From Phymatolithon calcareum (Eukaryota; Rhodophyta; Florideophyceae; Hapalidiales), in the NCBI GenBank assembly GCA_977006965.1, contig OZ345361.1:2480001-2544000 (forward strand): DNA of 64,000 nt, read 5' to 3'. Position numbers and translations under genes: made by a program. The notes below the pieces were generated by a model that saw only the letters and a program-made list of their open reading frames with translations, was not told the origin of the DNA and made no database searches. Below, piece after piece: positions 19,550-30,740 of this stretch (positions are counted from its first letter, which is position 1; each line of letters begins with the position of its first letter).

Positions 19550-22500
19550 TTACTTTGTCGTACCGTCTGCATTTCCAGACCCATCTCCATTTCTGGGGTT
19601 CCTACGACGCGAACTCCTTGTTCCGTTGTTTCCACCACCGGTCGACTTGTTACCAGCCTTCTTCGACGAGCTTGCGTCGCGCTTACTCGTCCCGCCCTGG
19701 ATACGTCTGGAGGGCCCGGCATTCGCAGACTTCGAGCTCATAGAGGCACGTCTCACAGGAGTGGTCCGGTTCCTAACAATCGCATCGCTTTGGGAAGCCT
19801 CGGTCGGCGGATCAACAAGTCCCACGGAGCTGTCCCCAGTTTTCTGACGCTTTGAAGCGCGTCTTCCGGGCGCATCACCCGCCCCGCGCTTACCCATACC
19901 GTTGTCCACACTCTGACCTAGCGTCTTGCCCTTTCGGGTTCCTTTGTTCGACTGATTCGTGCTCATTCCGGCACCAGTCTGGTGCGAAGCATTGTCCTTT
20001 CGAGGCTGCGGGTGTGGCATTTCAATGTCAACAATTTCCTTGATAAACTGATCGATGGCACGTCGCGGAAGATCGCTATTTTGGATAATACGCTTGGCTT
20101 CCCTGGAACCGCTAAGAAAGGCGCCGTGGGCGGTGGCAGGATGTTGGTCGTGCGTCGCTTCGCCCGCGAATAGGAGTGTCTGTTTGTCACCAACAGGCTC
20201 AGCCATGCTCCTAAAGTCATCAGGGGTAGTACCCACCCTTGCGTACGAGTATGACCCACGTGCAAACTTATCGGACCTCCAGCGCGTGACTTTGGACGCG
20301 ATAAGGGCTGACTTTGTCGCATTTGGGAACATGGACTGCAACGCTAACACTGCCTTGTTGACCACAAACTCGTCGGACATGCGCTCGATTTGCTCCGCAA
20401 AATCACCGGAGGTTAGGGCCACAAGAATAGGACCACCGGTGTTCCGCACTTGAGACAAGAACAAAAAATAATCACCGTCCTTGGATACACGCCCGATATA
20501 GTCTGAAACTTTCGCACTATCATCGCGTTCTGCGTCCTCCACTGGCTTCGGATCCTTCACCTCGTTCCCCTTTGTATCGTTTGCTTTTCCCTTCCTTTGC
20601 TTTGCAGCTAATCGGACCTCCCGTTCTGCAACGTCGTCCCAAAAGATATCATCAAAGCGCAAGGCCACTTTGTTCAGCAAACCGAATCCAATATTATGAA
20701 TTGCCTTCCGCTTCGAGTCTGGCAATCTTGGGGAAAATTTCACATCGCCGTTCTTCAGCACTCCCAGGGGCAACGTGACGATGCAATGTTCCGCGATAAA
20801 TTCTTTTCCGTCTTCGGTTATCACTCGCACACCATGCGACTTCCTTGAAACATCCGATCGTCGACTACCGCGCGATGACCTTCGACGTGATGCCAAGTTG
20901 CTTAGTCCAGGTGCTAATTGCCCTCCTTCCCGTATGTTCCCTATGGCAGGCACATTGCTGGCAACGTCGTTGGCAACACTTGTCGGAACAGCAGAAGTAC
21001 CAGTTGGAATGTCAAGGGCCGATTGCACAGGGACTTCGTATTGGATCTCGCGTACAACGCATCCTGTCTTAATGTCAAGATCCTTCGCTAGTGCATGGAC
21101 CATCGACGCATACCCATCCCGAACAAGCTCATGATTGCCCAAGAGGCGACCAGCAAAATCCATGTCCCAAAACTTGGTGCTCAGTTCATGCACCGTCGCT
21201 GCGCAAGGCATTTCAAGATTCCTAATATGCCACTGCAGAGCCAATTTGATTTGTTCAGGATCTCCGTCGATAGGCAAATGCTTCTTGAGCTTCTCTAGTG
21301 CTGCACCAAGTGGGACGTCATCCTCAGGTTTGATGTGCTTGGCCATTTTCCCTACCTTGCTCAGCATTGCACTGAACGCCTCACCGGTTTGTAGATCGAT
21401 TTCTCTGTTCAACTTCCTCCCATCCTCAAGCCACAGAGATCCCACATCTTGGGGGTTGAACACGCGGAGTCCTTCCGACCGCGCAAGTTCGGTGAGCGGA
21501 TTATTGTCGACTCCATGGATAAACGTTGGTCCCAGGTCGACAGGGGACCCAAGCGACCAATCCGTGTACACCCGTCCCCCTATTCGGTCTCGAGCTTCAA
21601 GCACAAGCACATTGTAGCCACGCTCTTTCGCCAAGAGCGCTGCGGTCAATCCAGCTATACCCGCGCCAATAATGACAACGCTGTCGTTTGGAAGCTTCCC
21701 GTGTAGAATTTCGGGAATTTCCTTTTCACTATCATCAGTCTCAGATTTGCCAAATGCACCGAAGCGACGAGTATCCGCAGTGGCGGGCTGCTTTCGGGGT
21801 CTTCTGGATGGGCCTGCAGTCGATGACCCTACCACTGACGGACTATCCGCTTCTCCGTCGCCAGCAGCTGAACGCCGCATTACCAGTTGAGGAATGCCGT
21901 TTGATTCGACATTCATAATCCACCCTGTCATGTTCTGCCCGTTCACATTGACCTTCACATTATATGCAGATTTCGTTGCTGCCACAATTCGCCCATTAAA
22001 CCACAGATTCTTATCCCCGACGGCAACGCTGGCCTTGTCCTCTGAAATGACCATGGGCGTGGGCATTGCACTTATTTTGCTTCCAGTCGCTGCACCAGTT
22101 TCACCAAACGCAGCACTAGGCACAGGGGGCGCCTGCTGACTTCCTTGACGATAATCGGCTAGAGAATTTGCACGCGTACCATTTAAATTCATTGAGCTAT
22201 TTCCGGGCGAAGCCGACGAGTTTACCTGCCTGGCACGACGAAGTCCAAGAGAGCGGCCGCGTCCATTCCATGCGACCATCTGAGGGGTTGTGCCACGATT
22301 AGTTATTCTTGAGACTTTAGAAGGGCGTGGACTTGCAGGAGTGATTTCACTGGTGTCAATAGCATCAATTCCTGTAAGATTGTCAAAATGACATGAATCA
22401 CAAATTTCACGAAAGGTCGCACAGAGCTCGTTAGTAAATTAGTGAAGGAGGATTTCGTGTTCGCAGCACAAGAATTGGATATATATTGAACGAACTTCGA

Positions 22501-22781
22501 CGACGTGCAAGGATTTCTTCTTCGGTTAAATTGCCCGCCGATAGGGAATTGCGGCCTTCGCCAGATTCAGAGACGGGGACACTCCCTCGCGGAGAAGGTG
22601 TCACAGCTACTGTGACCTGCTCTAGGGTACTACTGGCTTGCTGCTCGGTACCTGAGGGAGTGTTGTGTTGTTGTGTATCTCTCCCAACAGACCCAGGTGT
22701 CGTGTTCACAGAAGCGTCAGTTGGACGTGGTCGGCGTGTTGGGTCGCCGCGGGGGCTATCCCCCTGATCAGGCGGTGGCAT
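19550..22781 (-). CDS. LSD1/KDM1-like flavin amine oxidase, two exons
   Basis: Flavin amine oxidases of the LSD1/polyamine-oxidase class oxidise N-methyl-lysine of histone H3 or polyamines with FAD. Proposed exons are 22781-22496 and 22371-19550, giving 1035 residues. The FAD Rossmann motif (VVIIGAGIAGLTAALLA followed by EARDRIGGR) is near residue 327. The FAD-contacting Lys region LNKVALRFDDIFWDD aligns with LNKV of LSD1. The C-terminal FAD signature LLFAGEATHDQHPATAHGAF is near residue 845. The N-terminal 320 residues are largely disordered; a short block around residues 215-262 (WFNGRIVAA... GWIMNV) looks like a small beta domain. A Ser/Arg-rich insert interrupts the substrate domain, and the last 170 residues are basic, with nuclear-localisation-like clusters. 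I see no clear SWIRM or Tower domain, so LSD1-like rather than strict LSD1. Confidence 0.82.
22372..22495 (-). other. Spliceosomal intron (124 bp) in the amine oxidase gene
   Basis: The minus strand shows a GTTCGT donor at 22495, a perfect TACTAAC branch motif at 22436-22430 and a TTACAG acceptor ending at 22372. Exon 1 ends in phase 1 and joins an AGA codon that continues in frame into IDAIDTSEITPASPRP and the long ORF. The downstream frame stays open right back to the acceptor. This is the only intron in the window with all three signals visible. Confidence 0.78.
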
Positions 22782-23356
22782 TTGTACGACGAGAAAGGCG
22801 ACAAGTGCAGGATCAATTCAACGAGCTTGATGCCAGATATGGAACCCCGACGTGAATTTGCGCGACGGCAAACTGTGCTCCTTGGGCGGATGCGCACTAA
22901 GGTTACCTTCGACGGTGGTCTGTGATGCGTGGGGAATGCGGCGATCCGCACGAATGGGATAACCAGATAGACATGTCGATTATTTTAGAAAATTTCTACA
23001 TAACAGAGGCCAATGAAATCAAAACACATGAACTCTGGCTTACATTGGGTTCTCGATTGCTACATCCAGTGGAATCCAGTGGACTACCCAGGCGCCTTGC
23101 CCAGGTATGATATACAGAAGTGGACGGACAGTGTCAGTACATATCTGAAAACTTTGATAAAAATTTTTATTTTACAGTTTATATTTTTACATAAAAAATT
23201 CATGCCCTTTGTGCACAAAGGGCATGAATTTGCATGCAAGATAAATTTTTAAACATTGTAAAAAATGACTTCTAGAAATCCACTTGCCGTAGATTACAAA
23301 AAAATTGACATTCATTGTGCAAGATATAAAACTTTTAATATTATTTGTTATTCTTT
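22782..23356. other. Spacer with a long perfect palindrome
   Basis: No gene recognised. It is AT-rich towards the right and holds the 36-bp palindrome at 23196-23231. Confidence 0.5.
23196..23231. repeat. Perfect 36-bp palindrome
   Basis: The left half AAATTCATGCCCTTTGTG is followed without a spacer by its exact reverse complement. It would form a loop-less cruciform. It lies in AT-rich non-coding sequence. Confidence 0.9.
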
Positions 23357-24435
23357 TTAACTAAGAATCCACGTAACGGCCGGGACACAGGAATACGGGG
23401 TGGTGAAAATTATCAAATCCGCTACGATCCCGGTAGCGCCGAGGCCAAGTGCATGGGATAGCGGATATAGTACGGACTCTAACAGTATAGCTGGCGTTCG
23501 AATTGCGTGCCTTTTCGGCCAGCTTGGGTGCAATGTTTAGCTTTTCGCTTCCTTTACATCGGATCGTAATTAAGTGGATTTATTGAGAAGGTACCATGTG
23601 TCCCAACGTGACGAAAGTCGGCACCTTTCTTAGCATTCTACAACACTCAAAATTTCGGTTCCTTAATCAGAGTTACTTAGTATCGCGTCGATGGCTCGGG
23701 CCACGTTGGTCTCCTCTGTGGGGGTCCATGTTGGCTTCCTCCGCATGCTCTTCAGTATTCTAACTGCCCATGCTCCTTGACTGCCCATTTCTTCTATTAA
23801 CTTCGGCGGATTTCTTGGAACCTGACCTACAAACCATCTTGCGCAGAGAATTCTGTGCCTGCTTTCTTTCATCCTCACTGCTTGGTGCGGCATACCATTC
23901 TTGGCAAATGTAATTTTCCTAGCGCGGCGTTCTTCTTGTTGTTCCCAGGCTAGTCGGAGGGCACTCCTGTCTTGGATATCGGTTGGTGTGCTCGATTTTC
24001 GCATGCGGTCCAGCGTCTCGAGTTCCAGCTCTGCCCCCGCGTCGCGTGTCTCCTCCACAACCTTCCTAAGTCTTCGCCTTAACTTCGAGAGTAGGTGCTG
24101 TCGGCGGAACTCCCATGGTTCTATTTGGCAGAGCTTCATTCTTCAAATCGGATCATGGCCGCAAGAGAAGTGCTTTTCACTCCCCTACACGATGGTTATC
24201 ATAATATGATATCCAAAATATTATTTTGCACCTAAATCGCCCTTTCTCTTGCCTACTCTGGGTGCAGTGAGAAAGCGCTCACCTCTAAGATTAAGTTGGC
24301 AATCGATTTATCGGAAGGTTCCGAAGCCATTGGCACCATTTTCTTTTCTATGGAGTAAATAGCGGATTTGATAATTTTCGGGCCCCGTGTTATGAAGGCC
24401 ATTTTGTCCCGACTGTTTCATGGATTCTTAGTTAA
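23357..24435. mobile_element. TTAA-flanked DNA transposon, long form with an ORF
   Basis: The element 23361-24431 (1071 bp) has inverted ends CTAAGAATCCA-C/T-G (about 27 bp with a few mismatches, ending in CGGGACA) and TTAA on both sides (23357-23360, 24432-24435). TTAA targets are typical of piggyBac. A second, shorter copy (52426-52908) has the same ends and flanks and lacks the centre. Subterminal GAAAATTATCAAATCCGCT is repeated inverted inside both ends. The only ORF is a 158-residue minus-strand frame that does not look like a transposase, so the element is probably non-autonomous. Confidence 0.75.
23663..24139 (-). CDS. ORF inside TTAA-flanked element, unknown
   Basis: A 158-residue ATG-initiated frame. 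It is highly charged: an Arg-rich region (FRRQHLLSKLRRRLRKVVEE) is followed by helical sequence with ALRLAWEQQEERRARK and a C-terminus RKPTWTPTEETNVARAIDAI. It falls almost exactly in the segment deleted from the short copy of the element. No catalytic motif is visible. It could be a DNA-binding accessory protein, a captured gene fragment or chance; I cannot name a family. Confidence 0.4.
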   Translation of the reverse strand: MKLCQIEPWEFRRQHLLSKLRRRLRKVVEETRDAGAELELETLDRMRKSSTPTDIQDRSALRLAWEQQEERRARKITFAKNGMPHQAVRMKESRHRILCARWFVGQVPRNPPKLIEEMGSQGAWAVRILKSMRRKPTWTPTEETNVARAIDAILSNSD

Positions 24436-24889
24436 AGAAGCAAGTAAAAAGGATTGCATATCGCAATTTGCGTTAAAAGTATGGCAAGAGGGTTGAACGC
24501 AGTCTGCAGGGTCTGTGCAATTGACGGTACGGAGTGCCCTGCCTTCCACAGCAACGCAATGAAGTGAGTTCCGCATAGCTCAATTATCCAGGAGCCCTAT
24601 TTCTACTTAACGTTTTTGAGTTCTGGAAACGTGCCTTCTTCCTCCTCTGGCCTCGCTTCTTGGTTCCCTTTAAACATATAGTAGTACACCCGCTGCTGTA
24701 ATCGAGGCGTTCCATATCGGCAGTGCTAAAACGTGCACAGGATTATAGATCGCTGATCGGGTCTAAAAAACGTACACTCCCCGATCATGTTGACCATCTC
24801 CTTCGTCGAGTTCCGCATGTGCAGACAAACGCGACTAATGTTTTTCGTAAATTGTCAACAATTGCTGTGGTTAAGGTACCAATAGATAA
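24436..24889. other. Spacer, no gene recognised
   Basis: A small plus-strand frame at 24723-24929 has no recognisable features. Nothing else supported. Confidence 0.4.
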
Positions 24890-25172
24890 ACGATTGATGA
24901 TGATGATCATGATTGCTTTATTCCCGTAAGAGGCTAACACGTCTAGAAGGCTTCATGTGACTCCACTTGCTGTGGTCGGAAGCGTCTTTTATGGACGATT
25001 CGATACCTTGGTTTGGGATATTTCCAAGGAGAGAAGTATATGTTCTGGGTACGCATTGTAGCAGTATCCTGCGGACGAGCCTGTTCTCATCTATGCGTAG
25101 AACATGTCCTAGCCATCCCCAGCGACGGTCCTTAATCCAAGATAAACGATTACGTAGAGCTCTATATTAATT
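24890..25172 (-). mobile_element. LINE 3'-end fragment (same family as 1217-4200)
   Basis: The minus strand reads RWGWLGHVLRIDENRLVRRI and continues through NIPNQG to a stop after KPSRRVSLLRE, closely matching WLGHILRMDESRLVRQVLL of the first LINE. An AATAAA signal and a short ATC-repeat tail follow the stop. It is a 5'-truncated copy. Confidence 0.75.
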
Positions 25173-28100
25173 GGCATAATGTTATCACAATGGGCGTTTC
25201 TTTCGAGATGTCAACACGACGAAAGGTAGAAATTTTTCGACCACAAAAACATTCCATGTGTAATTGGAAAGCTAATTTGGAGAGTTGGCAACCCCTATTC
25301 TATTCCTGTACTGCATACGCAGAATTGCGAAGCTGTACGTTTTTAGGTATGGATATCGAACTTGAAATACTTATTGCTCGGATGAGCGAATGCGTGCACC
25401 ACCTTGATGGTGCATGTGTGTTGAGAAGTCTGGAGGACTCTGCCTTCCTGTGTTTTATTGCAATAGGGGTCGGTATTTATACCCCTTTCGGATCTCCTAC
25501 TGCTTGCTAAAATGAGTAGGTTAGGACTTGTAACTAAAACAAGATTTCGTGTGTTTCCCTATACGGCACACGAAATGGGGGATACCAATGTCGGTTGCTA
25601 AACGCAATCCGCCACTACATCCATGCCGGGACCCAATGCCATCGAAATGTAATGAGGTGCAACAATACTGTAGGGTTCCGCGAACCTGAGGGAATCGTCC
25701 ATTTTATTATGAGGTATGAGAAGGGACACCTTCCGTGGAAAACGGAGTTGCATGTTATTTTAAAAAGAGTGGACAATATAACTGACCAATATATTACATT
25801 ATTTTTGTCCTGTGTTATTCTACTCAGTCACTGCGAGGTACCGCTCCGTCGCGTTGTCGATGTTGTACCGTTTCTGTACTCCTTTTCAGTACTGCCACTG
25901 CAGGCTACAGTCTGTTATGCCGGGAGATATAGGAAAATTGATTGTCGTATCAAAGTCTATTCGGGACAAAAGTGTCCGACAGTGCGGACGATGGTGGACT
26001 GGAAGGGCGGAGCACAATAAATGCTTCTGGTACTGCAGAAGTGGCGTGATCGAGATGACGTACGTATTTCTGGGTGGACAGGCCAACACAGTCAGAAAGC
26101 AAAAACCCTGAAAGACAAGCGTGCTAGGACTTCTGAAATAAAAAAGTTTTCTTGCCATCGTTGGCGACACTCTGCCGGCACCGCTCCAGCACGTTTGGTA
26201 GTCCCCTGGAATACTTCGAAATTACAGATGGCTTACACTCCACGTTGTTGCTAGGCTGAAGAGGGGCGGCTGGCTGTGTCAGAGATGAAGGAATATCGAA
26301 ATTTAATGATTTTTGCTGTACAGTATGACGATGCAGACCACGAGCATGAAATTTCAAAGGCTTGAATTGTCCCTCTGGCAGAGCAGCATACTGCCTGTCC
26401 CCAAAATATACAAATATAGTTTCGTGCTGCTCCCAAGAGTAAGAAATTTTCTTGGGCAACTTTAAAGAGAAAACTCGAACCTATATATGAGCATTTTGGG
26501 TAGATTCTACGGTCTCCTGAGAAATGATATCAGGTCTATATGAGAAGGGAACCGAGAAGTCGGTTTGTTGCGTCTAAACGATCGTTGCAATGAATCGCCG
26601 TCGACGGCGATTCATTGCCGCAGTTATTGACTGCAACTCAGGGGAGACAAAAACGTGTAAGTATAATTGTGTGCTCCTACGTGGGCCACGTGCATCGACG
26701 CTGGGTGATTAAGGAAATCAGAGGGTGAAGGTCACGTTGAAGCGGTGACCCAATTCGTGTGCAGAGGTACAAAGCCAGTGGATGGAAATCTATGTTTTTT
26801 TGAATTAGTGGCTGGCCGTATCGAAGCCTCTTGGCTTTCAGATGATATATTTCCAATAAGTGGGACAGGCAACATTTTTTACGTTGTGGTTTTGCATTCA
26901 CAGCGCAGTACTGTACAGTACTTACTTAGCTCTGTTCTAAAGTAGATCGTGTTTTGGTGGGTAATGCTTATCACGGTAGATTGAAATGGTATACTGTACT
27001 TTACTAGAATTACAATTCAATTTTTGCATGTCCCAAACAGAAGGAAGTGTGCAAAATACAAGTTTTGCATGTCCCACTTTTTTGGAAGGCGTTTGGAGAT
27101 ATGCCGAATTGCTACATTCAAAGATTACATTGTTTTGAAGCGAATTTTGTATCAAATGAAATGCAAATTTTTGTTTTAGATATTGGTACAACGCTGTAAA
27201 GTTAATTCAAATTACTGCATACTCGGCGTGCAGGCCCATCCCGCCCCCATGAGAACCTCTTCCCTAAGTGTAATGAGAATCGAATGAAGAACTATAAGGG
27301 CAAAAAGATCTGAAATTCATGTTATTTCAAAGATCATACAGGCCATTTGGAATGCAGTAGAAAAATAACGGACAATTTGGAACGTTTGAAAGTTTCTGCT
27401 CGTGTGGGCGGAAGAGAGAGGACAACAGCAGTTACTCTCTCTGACCCTGCGGGCGATGCAAAAAGCGGTAAAATACTCGCTGGGCGGCCGTCTTTGATAC
27501 AACGTTGCAGACAGCGATGCATCAGCACCTTGTGAAGTGCCCTCGTCGCGGTCCAATCTAAAAACCAAGTGAGCTCGCAGGGCAAATCCCGGAAGGAGAA
27601 TAATGCAAGATGGCACTGAAGTCATAGATTTTGAAACTCCGTCCGTCACGGAGCTTGATCGGTGCATGAGTGCACGCAACGTGTGCGGTGCCTCGATCTG
27701 CGCTATATGGCCTGTCCTGGCCGATCATCATGGTGCCGTCAGACAGACCCCTTTTTCGCAGTCCACAGCTGCACTGCACCACTGCACCGGTGGCGGTACA
27801 GCCTTGAATCGATTTTCTACTCAAATACTTGTACAAAAGCCCATGAATGTCCCTTCCTCCATTCAGTTGAATACCATGTCTCAACTGCGTCTCATTTGTA
27901 TCATGCGCACTACTGCACAGGAGCACCCTGTCTGTCTTCCCCCGGTCTTGTCCCGACTGCCGACGACGCACCCTTCCAAATTCCCTCCTCCGTAATCAAA
28001 TTTGAATGATCAGCACGTTCAGCTTCAACTCCCACTCGTTTTCCAACTCTCTCGCGTAACCCTCCGATATATTATTCCGCACCGACGAGCCCTAGTAGCG

Positions 28101-28225
28101 TTTCCCGTCCCCGTCTCCCGAAAAAGACAGCAATTCTGCTGTCAATTGGTTTGAAACATCACCCGGTATACCCTGTCTTTGAGCTTTGATGACCAAAACT
28201 TCTCCACACGTCTCCTCGTCCCTGC
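25173..28225. other. Gene-poor 3-kb stretch with one long palindrome
   Basis: Several open frames (for example 25595-26020) have no protein-like features that I can support. A perfect 32-bp palindrome lies at 26587-26618 and a CAGTACTGTACAGTACTT run at about 26903. The right end is presumably the GATA gene promoter. Confidence 0.45.
26587..26618. repeat. Perfect 32-bp palindrome
   Basis: GCAATGAATCGCCGTC is followed directly by its exact reverse complement. No spacer and no mismatch. Confidence 0.9.
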
Positions 28226-29914
28226 ATGGACAACTCCAGTCCTGACTGGGATTTCGTAACCTCGAGTCATGCCGGCGCCCATCGATCCCATTCTGAGAGC
28301 CCGCCAAGAATGCACCCGGCGTTGCAACAAGGTTTGCAAAATCAAGTTTGTCCCGACCAGAGCTTAGTCGAGACATGCAAGGCCGTCAAGAATTTCTTCC
28401 TTTTGACTGCAGGCTATTACACGCAGGAAATTTCCGCCCAGCGAAATGCACGTTGGGCTTCTCGACCACCTTCCAGTCTTCAGGACTCACAAACAACGCA
28501 AGCCTTACTTTCCATCTTATCACATGGTGCTACCGATGCGCATATGCGGCACAATTTGACATTATTCGCACGCTGTATCGACGTCCTCGGATATTGCGCG
28601 AAAACGATCGTCGTCGTGTCCGCCGCCAACCCACAAATCAAGGCGATCTGGTCAATACGTTCGACAGACGTTCATTGTCATCAATCCTTTCTCGGATCTA
28701 CTAAGGAATACGTTGTAGAGAAGACAGAAAAGAGTCGAAATATGACTTATCCACTTTCCTCCATCAATGCAACCGTCACTGTCTTTGTCGTCGCCCCTGA
28801 TAACAAGCTTCCACAACAACCAAGTGACTCTATCACCTATATCCTGCCTGGACAACATGTGCGACCTATCGATCAATCCCGTAATGCTCCAAGGCGACCA
28901 GGACAGGAGACCGACCGCTTTATACAGCCTCAGCCATTGCCTCCCCTCCGCAACCCGGCAATAATCCTTCCTCCACTCTCCGAAATCGAGACAGCAGGTC
29001 TCGCCGCCTCACAAGCGCCAGGCAGAATGCCCGGAATGTCCTTCCAGCCGATTGCGACGACGTACGGAATGGACATGCCCGACTTCGGTACACACACGTC
29101 ATCAGCAGTCTCTCCAGACTTCGACAAGACAGCGGTCGAGCAGCTGCAGGTCCCACCAGAACAACCACAGTTCATTTTCAAGACGCCTACATCATCACTT
29201 CCACGCCGCACGGCGACGGCAGCTCCGTATTGGCCCGCGCGACAGCCTGGGAACGTTTCGTCCCTGGGGTTGTTAGGAGCACATGTTGCGTCCTCGCAAT
29301 TACCTCTGCCAAGCTTAGGCGGCACGGTGAGCGCGGTGAGTATGTTCAGTGCTCCAGCAGCCGCGAATTTCGCCGGACCGTCGCGCCGTGGTCGCGGGGA
29401 CAGCGAAAGCGGAGCATCACAGCGCAAATGTAATAATTGTGGGACAAGCAATACGCGGCAGTGGGTACGAGGCGAGCAAAACTGCTGGCTCTGCCACAGC
29501 TGTGGTCAATTTTGGCGTAAGAACGGTTATGGTCGACCTGCCGCGCTTTGGAATCGACCGACGTTCAAGCGAAGTCGACGAAAAACAGCCGCAGGTGCGC
29601 GCGCTGCTGCCCGTCAGGCGGAACACGCGCAGCAGGTGCAGCACCTTCCCGTTCCACATGCGGCCACTGCTCCATCACGGGGTGTACTTCAACAGCATCA
29701 TTCAATACCAGATAATATTTTGTTTTCTCACAATCGAATTCCGCCGTTGCACGGCACGTTTCGGCCCGTCAGCAGCGCGCCACTTCCGACAAGCCAGCCG
29801 GCGACCTCGAAGCCGGCAACGAGTGGTGGGTTGGAGCAATTAGATACACAGGGAAGTACAGGCATTTTCCCTGAGCACTCTGGCGATCCGACGCTTTTTC
29901 GGGACAACTTGTAA
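28226..29914 (+). CDS. GATA-type zinc-finger transcription factor
   Basis: GATA factors bind (A/T)GATA(A/G) sites through one C-x2-C-x17/18-C-x2-C finger. A single-exon ATG frame of 562 residues carries the finger near residues 401-440: CNNCGTSNTRQWVRGEQN, then CWLCHSCGQFWRKNGYGRP. The canonical R-x-LCNACG is altered (NCWLCHSCG) but all four Cys are present, and a basic tail (FKRSRRKTAAGARAAARQ) follows as in other GATA domains. The N-terminal 190 residues include a conserved-looking region (YVVEKTEKSRNMTYPLSSIN, then hydrophobic strands) of unknown type; the middle is Pro/Ser/Gln-rich, as in activation domains. Direct targets cannot be inferred. Confidence 0.85.
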   Translation: MDNSSPDWDFVTSSHAGAHRSHSESPPRMHPALQQGLQNQVCPDQSLVETCKAVKNFFLLTAGYYTQEISAQRNARWASRPPSSLQDSQTTQALLSILSHGATDAHMRHNLTLFARCIDVLGYCAKTIVVVSAANPQIKAIWSIRSTDVHCHQSFLGSTKEYVVEKTEKSRNMTYPLSSINATVTVFVVAPDNKLPQQPSDSITYILPGQHVRPIDQSRNAPRRPGQETDRFIQPQPLPPLRNPAIILPPLSEIETAGLAASQAPGRMPGMSFQPIATTYGMDMPDFGTHTSSAVSPDFDKTAVEQLQVPPEQPQFIFKTPTSSLPRRTATAAPYWPARQPGNVSSLGLLGAHVASSQLPLPSLGGTVSAVSMFSAPAAANFAGPSRRGRGDSESGASQRKCNNCGTSNTRQWVRGEQNCWLCHSCGQFWRKNGYGRPAALWNRPTFKRSRRKTAAGARAAARQAEHAQQVQHLPVPHAATAPSRGVLQQHHSIPDNILFSHNRIPPLHGTFRPVSSAPLPTSQPATSKPATSGGLEQLDTQGSTGIFPEHSGDPTLFRDNL

Positions 29915-30473
29915 AATTGTTGTGGGGGCGTTGATGATGAAGATGACGTTTTTTGAGTTTTGTGTATTCGCACAAATACGAAGTCCGAGATAAAAAAACT
30001 GGCAAAACTGTGCTAACATATCTGAGTCCAAGCGAGTGAAGAAAGGCAACACAAGATCGTATCAAACGAGCTTTAATCTAATTTAATGTTACACAGACCA
30101 GTTGTAAGTTACCCCTCAACTTTGCAATGATTTTCAAATCTCCGACATGACTATAACGGACCATCCCACCTACTTCAGCTTTTCACAACGTGGGAAGCTC
30201 AGCGGAGCAGAACTCTCGGACCGGACACATCATGACGTGTGATCGACGCGTCCTTCGTCTTCAGGAAACAGAACAGAACAGAAGCACACTTCAGAAAACG
30301 CGGACACGTCAAACACGGACATGATGAACAGACAAGACAAACAGACTAGACAAACAGACCAATGATGCACGGCGTCAAAACAAGAACCTCGGCACAGCAC
30401 TTCAGAACAGGGACGACATAAACAACAACCGCTAACATATGCACCTGAAGCGCTTACATCTACAATGAACGCG
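29915..30473. other. 3' spacer between GATA and RRM genes
   Basis: Two convergent genes end here. The stretch 30240-30400 is rich in ACAGA-type units (near-repeats of AACAGAC), probably part of the RRM gene 3' UTR. No gene seen. Confidence 0.5.
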
Positions 30474-30740
30474 CTAACGGCGGGAAGATGCAGTGTCCAC
30501 GCGGACTTCGCGACCATCAACATTGGCGCCATTCATTTTCGACATGGCTTCCTGGGCTTCGGCCGTCGTATCGTAGGTGACAAAGCCGAATCCACGCGAG
30601 CGACCGGTATAACGATCCATTATAACCTTGGCGTCAACGACTTTGCCGATGGACGAGAAGGCGTCCTGAAGACTCTCATCCGTGGTTCCCCACGACAGGT
30701 TGCCGATAAACAGGCGCGTACCCTCCGGGGCGTTAGACAT
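30474..30740 (-). CDS. Small single-RRM RNA-binding protein
   Basis: The 88-residue protein is essentially one RNA-recognition motif: RNP2 LFIGNLSW near residue 10 and RNP1 RGFGFVTY near residue 49, with the usual helix (ESLQDAFSSIGKV) between. It resembles the RRM of plant and algal glycine-rich RNA-binding proteins (GRP7-like) but ends right after the domain (DTASSRR) and has no Gly-rich tail. ATG start, no intron in the coding region. Likely role: RNA chaperone or mRNA-binding protein, possibly stress-responsive; that is from family knowledge only. Confidence 0.88.
   Translation of the reverse strand: MSNAPEGTRLFIGNLSWGTTDESLQDAFSSIGKVVDAKVIMDRYTGRSRGFGFVTYDTTAEAQEAMSKMNGANVDGREVRVDTASSRR

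Noticed and set aside
25595-26020. 141-codon plus-strand frame
   Set aside because: No motif, no protein-like composition and no neighbour support.
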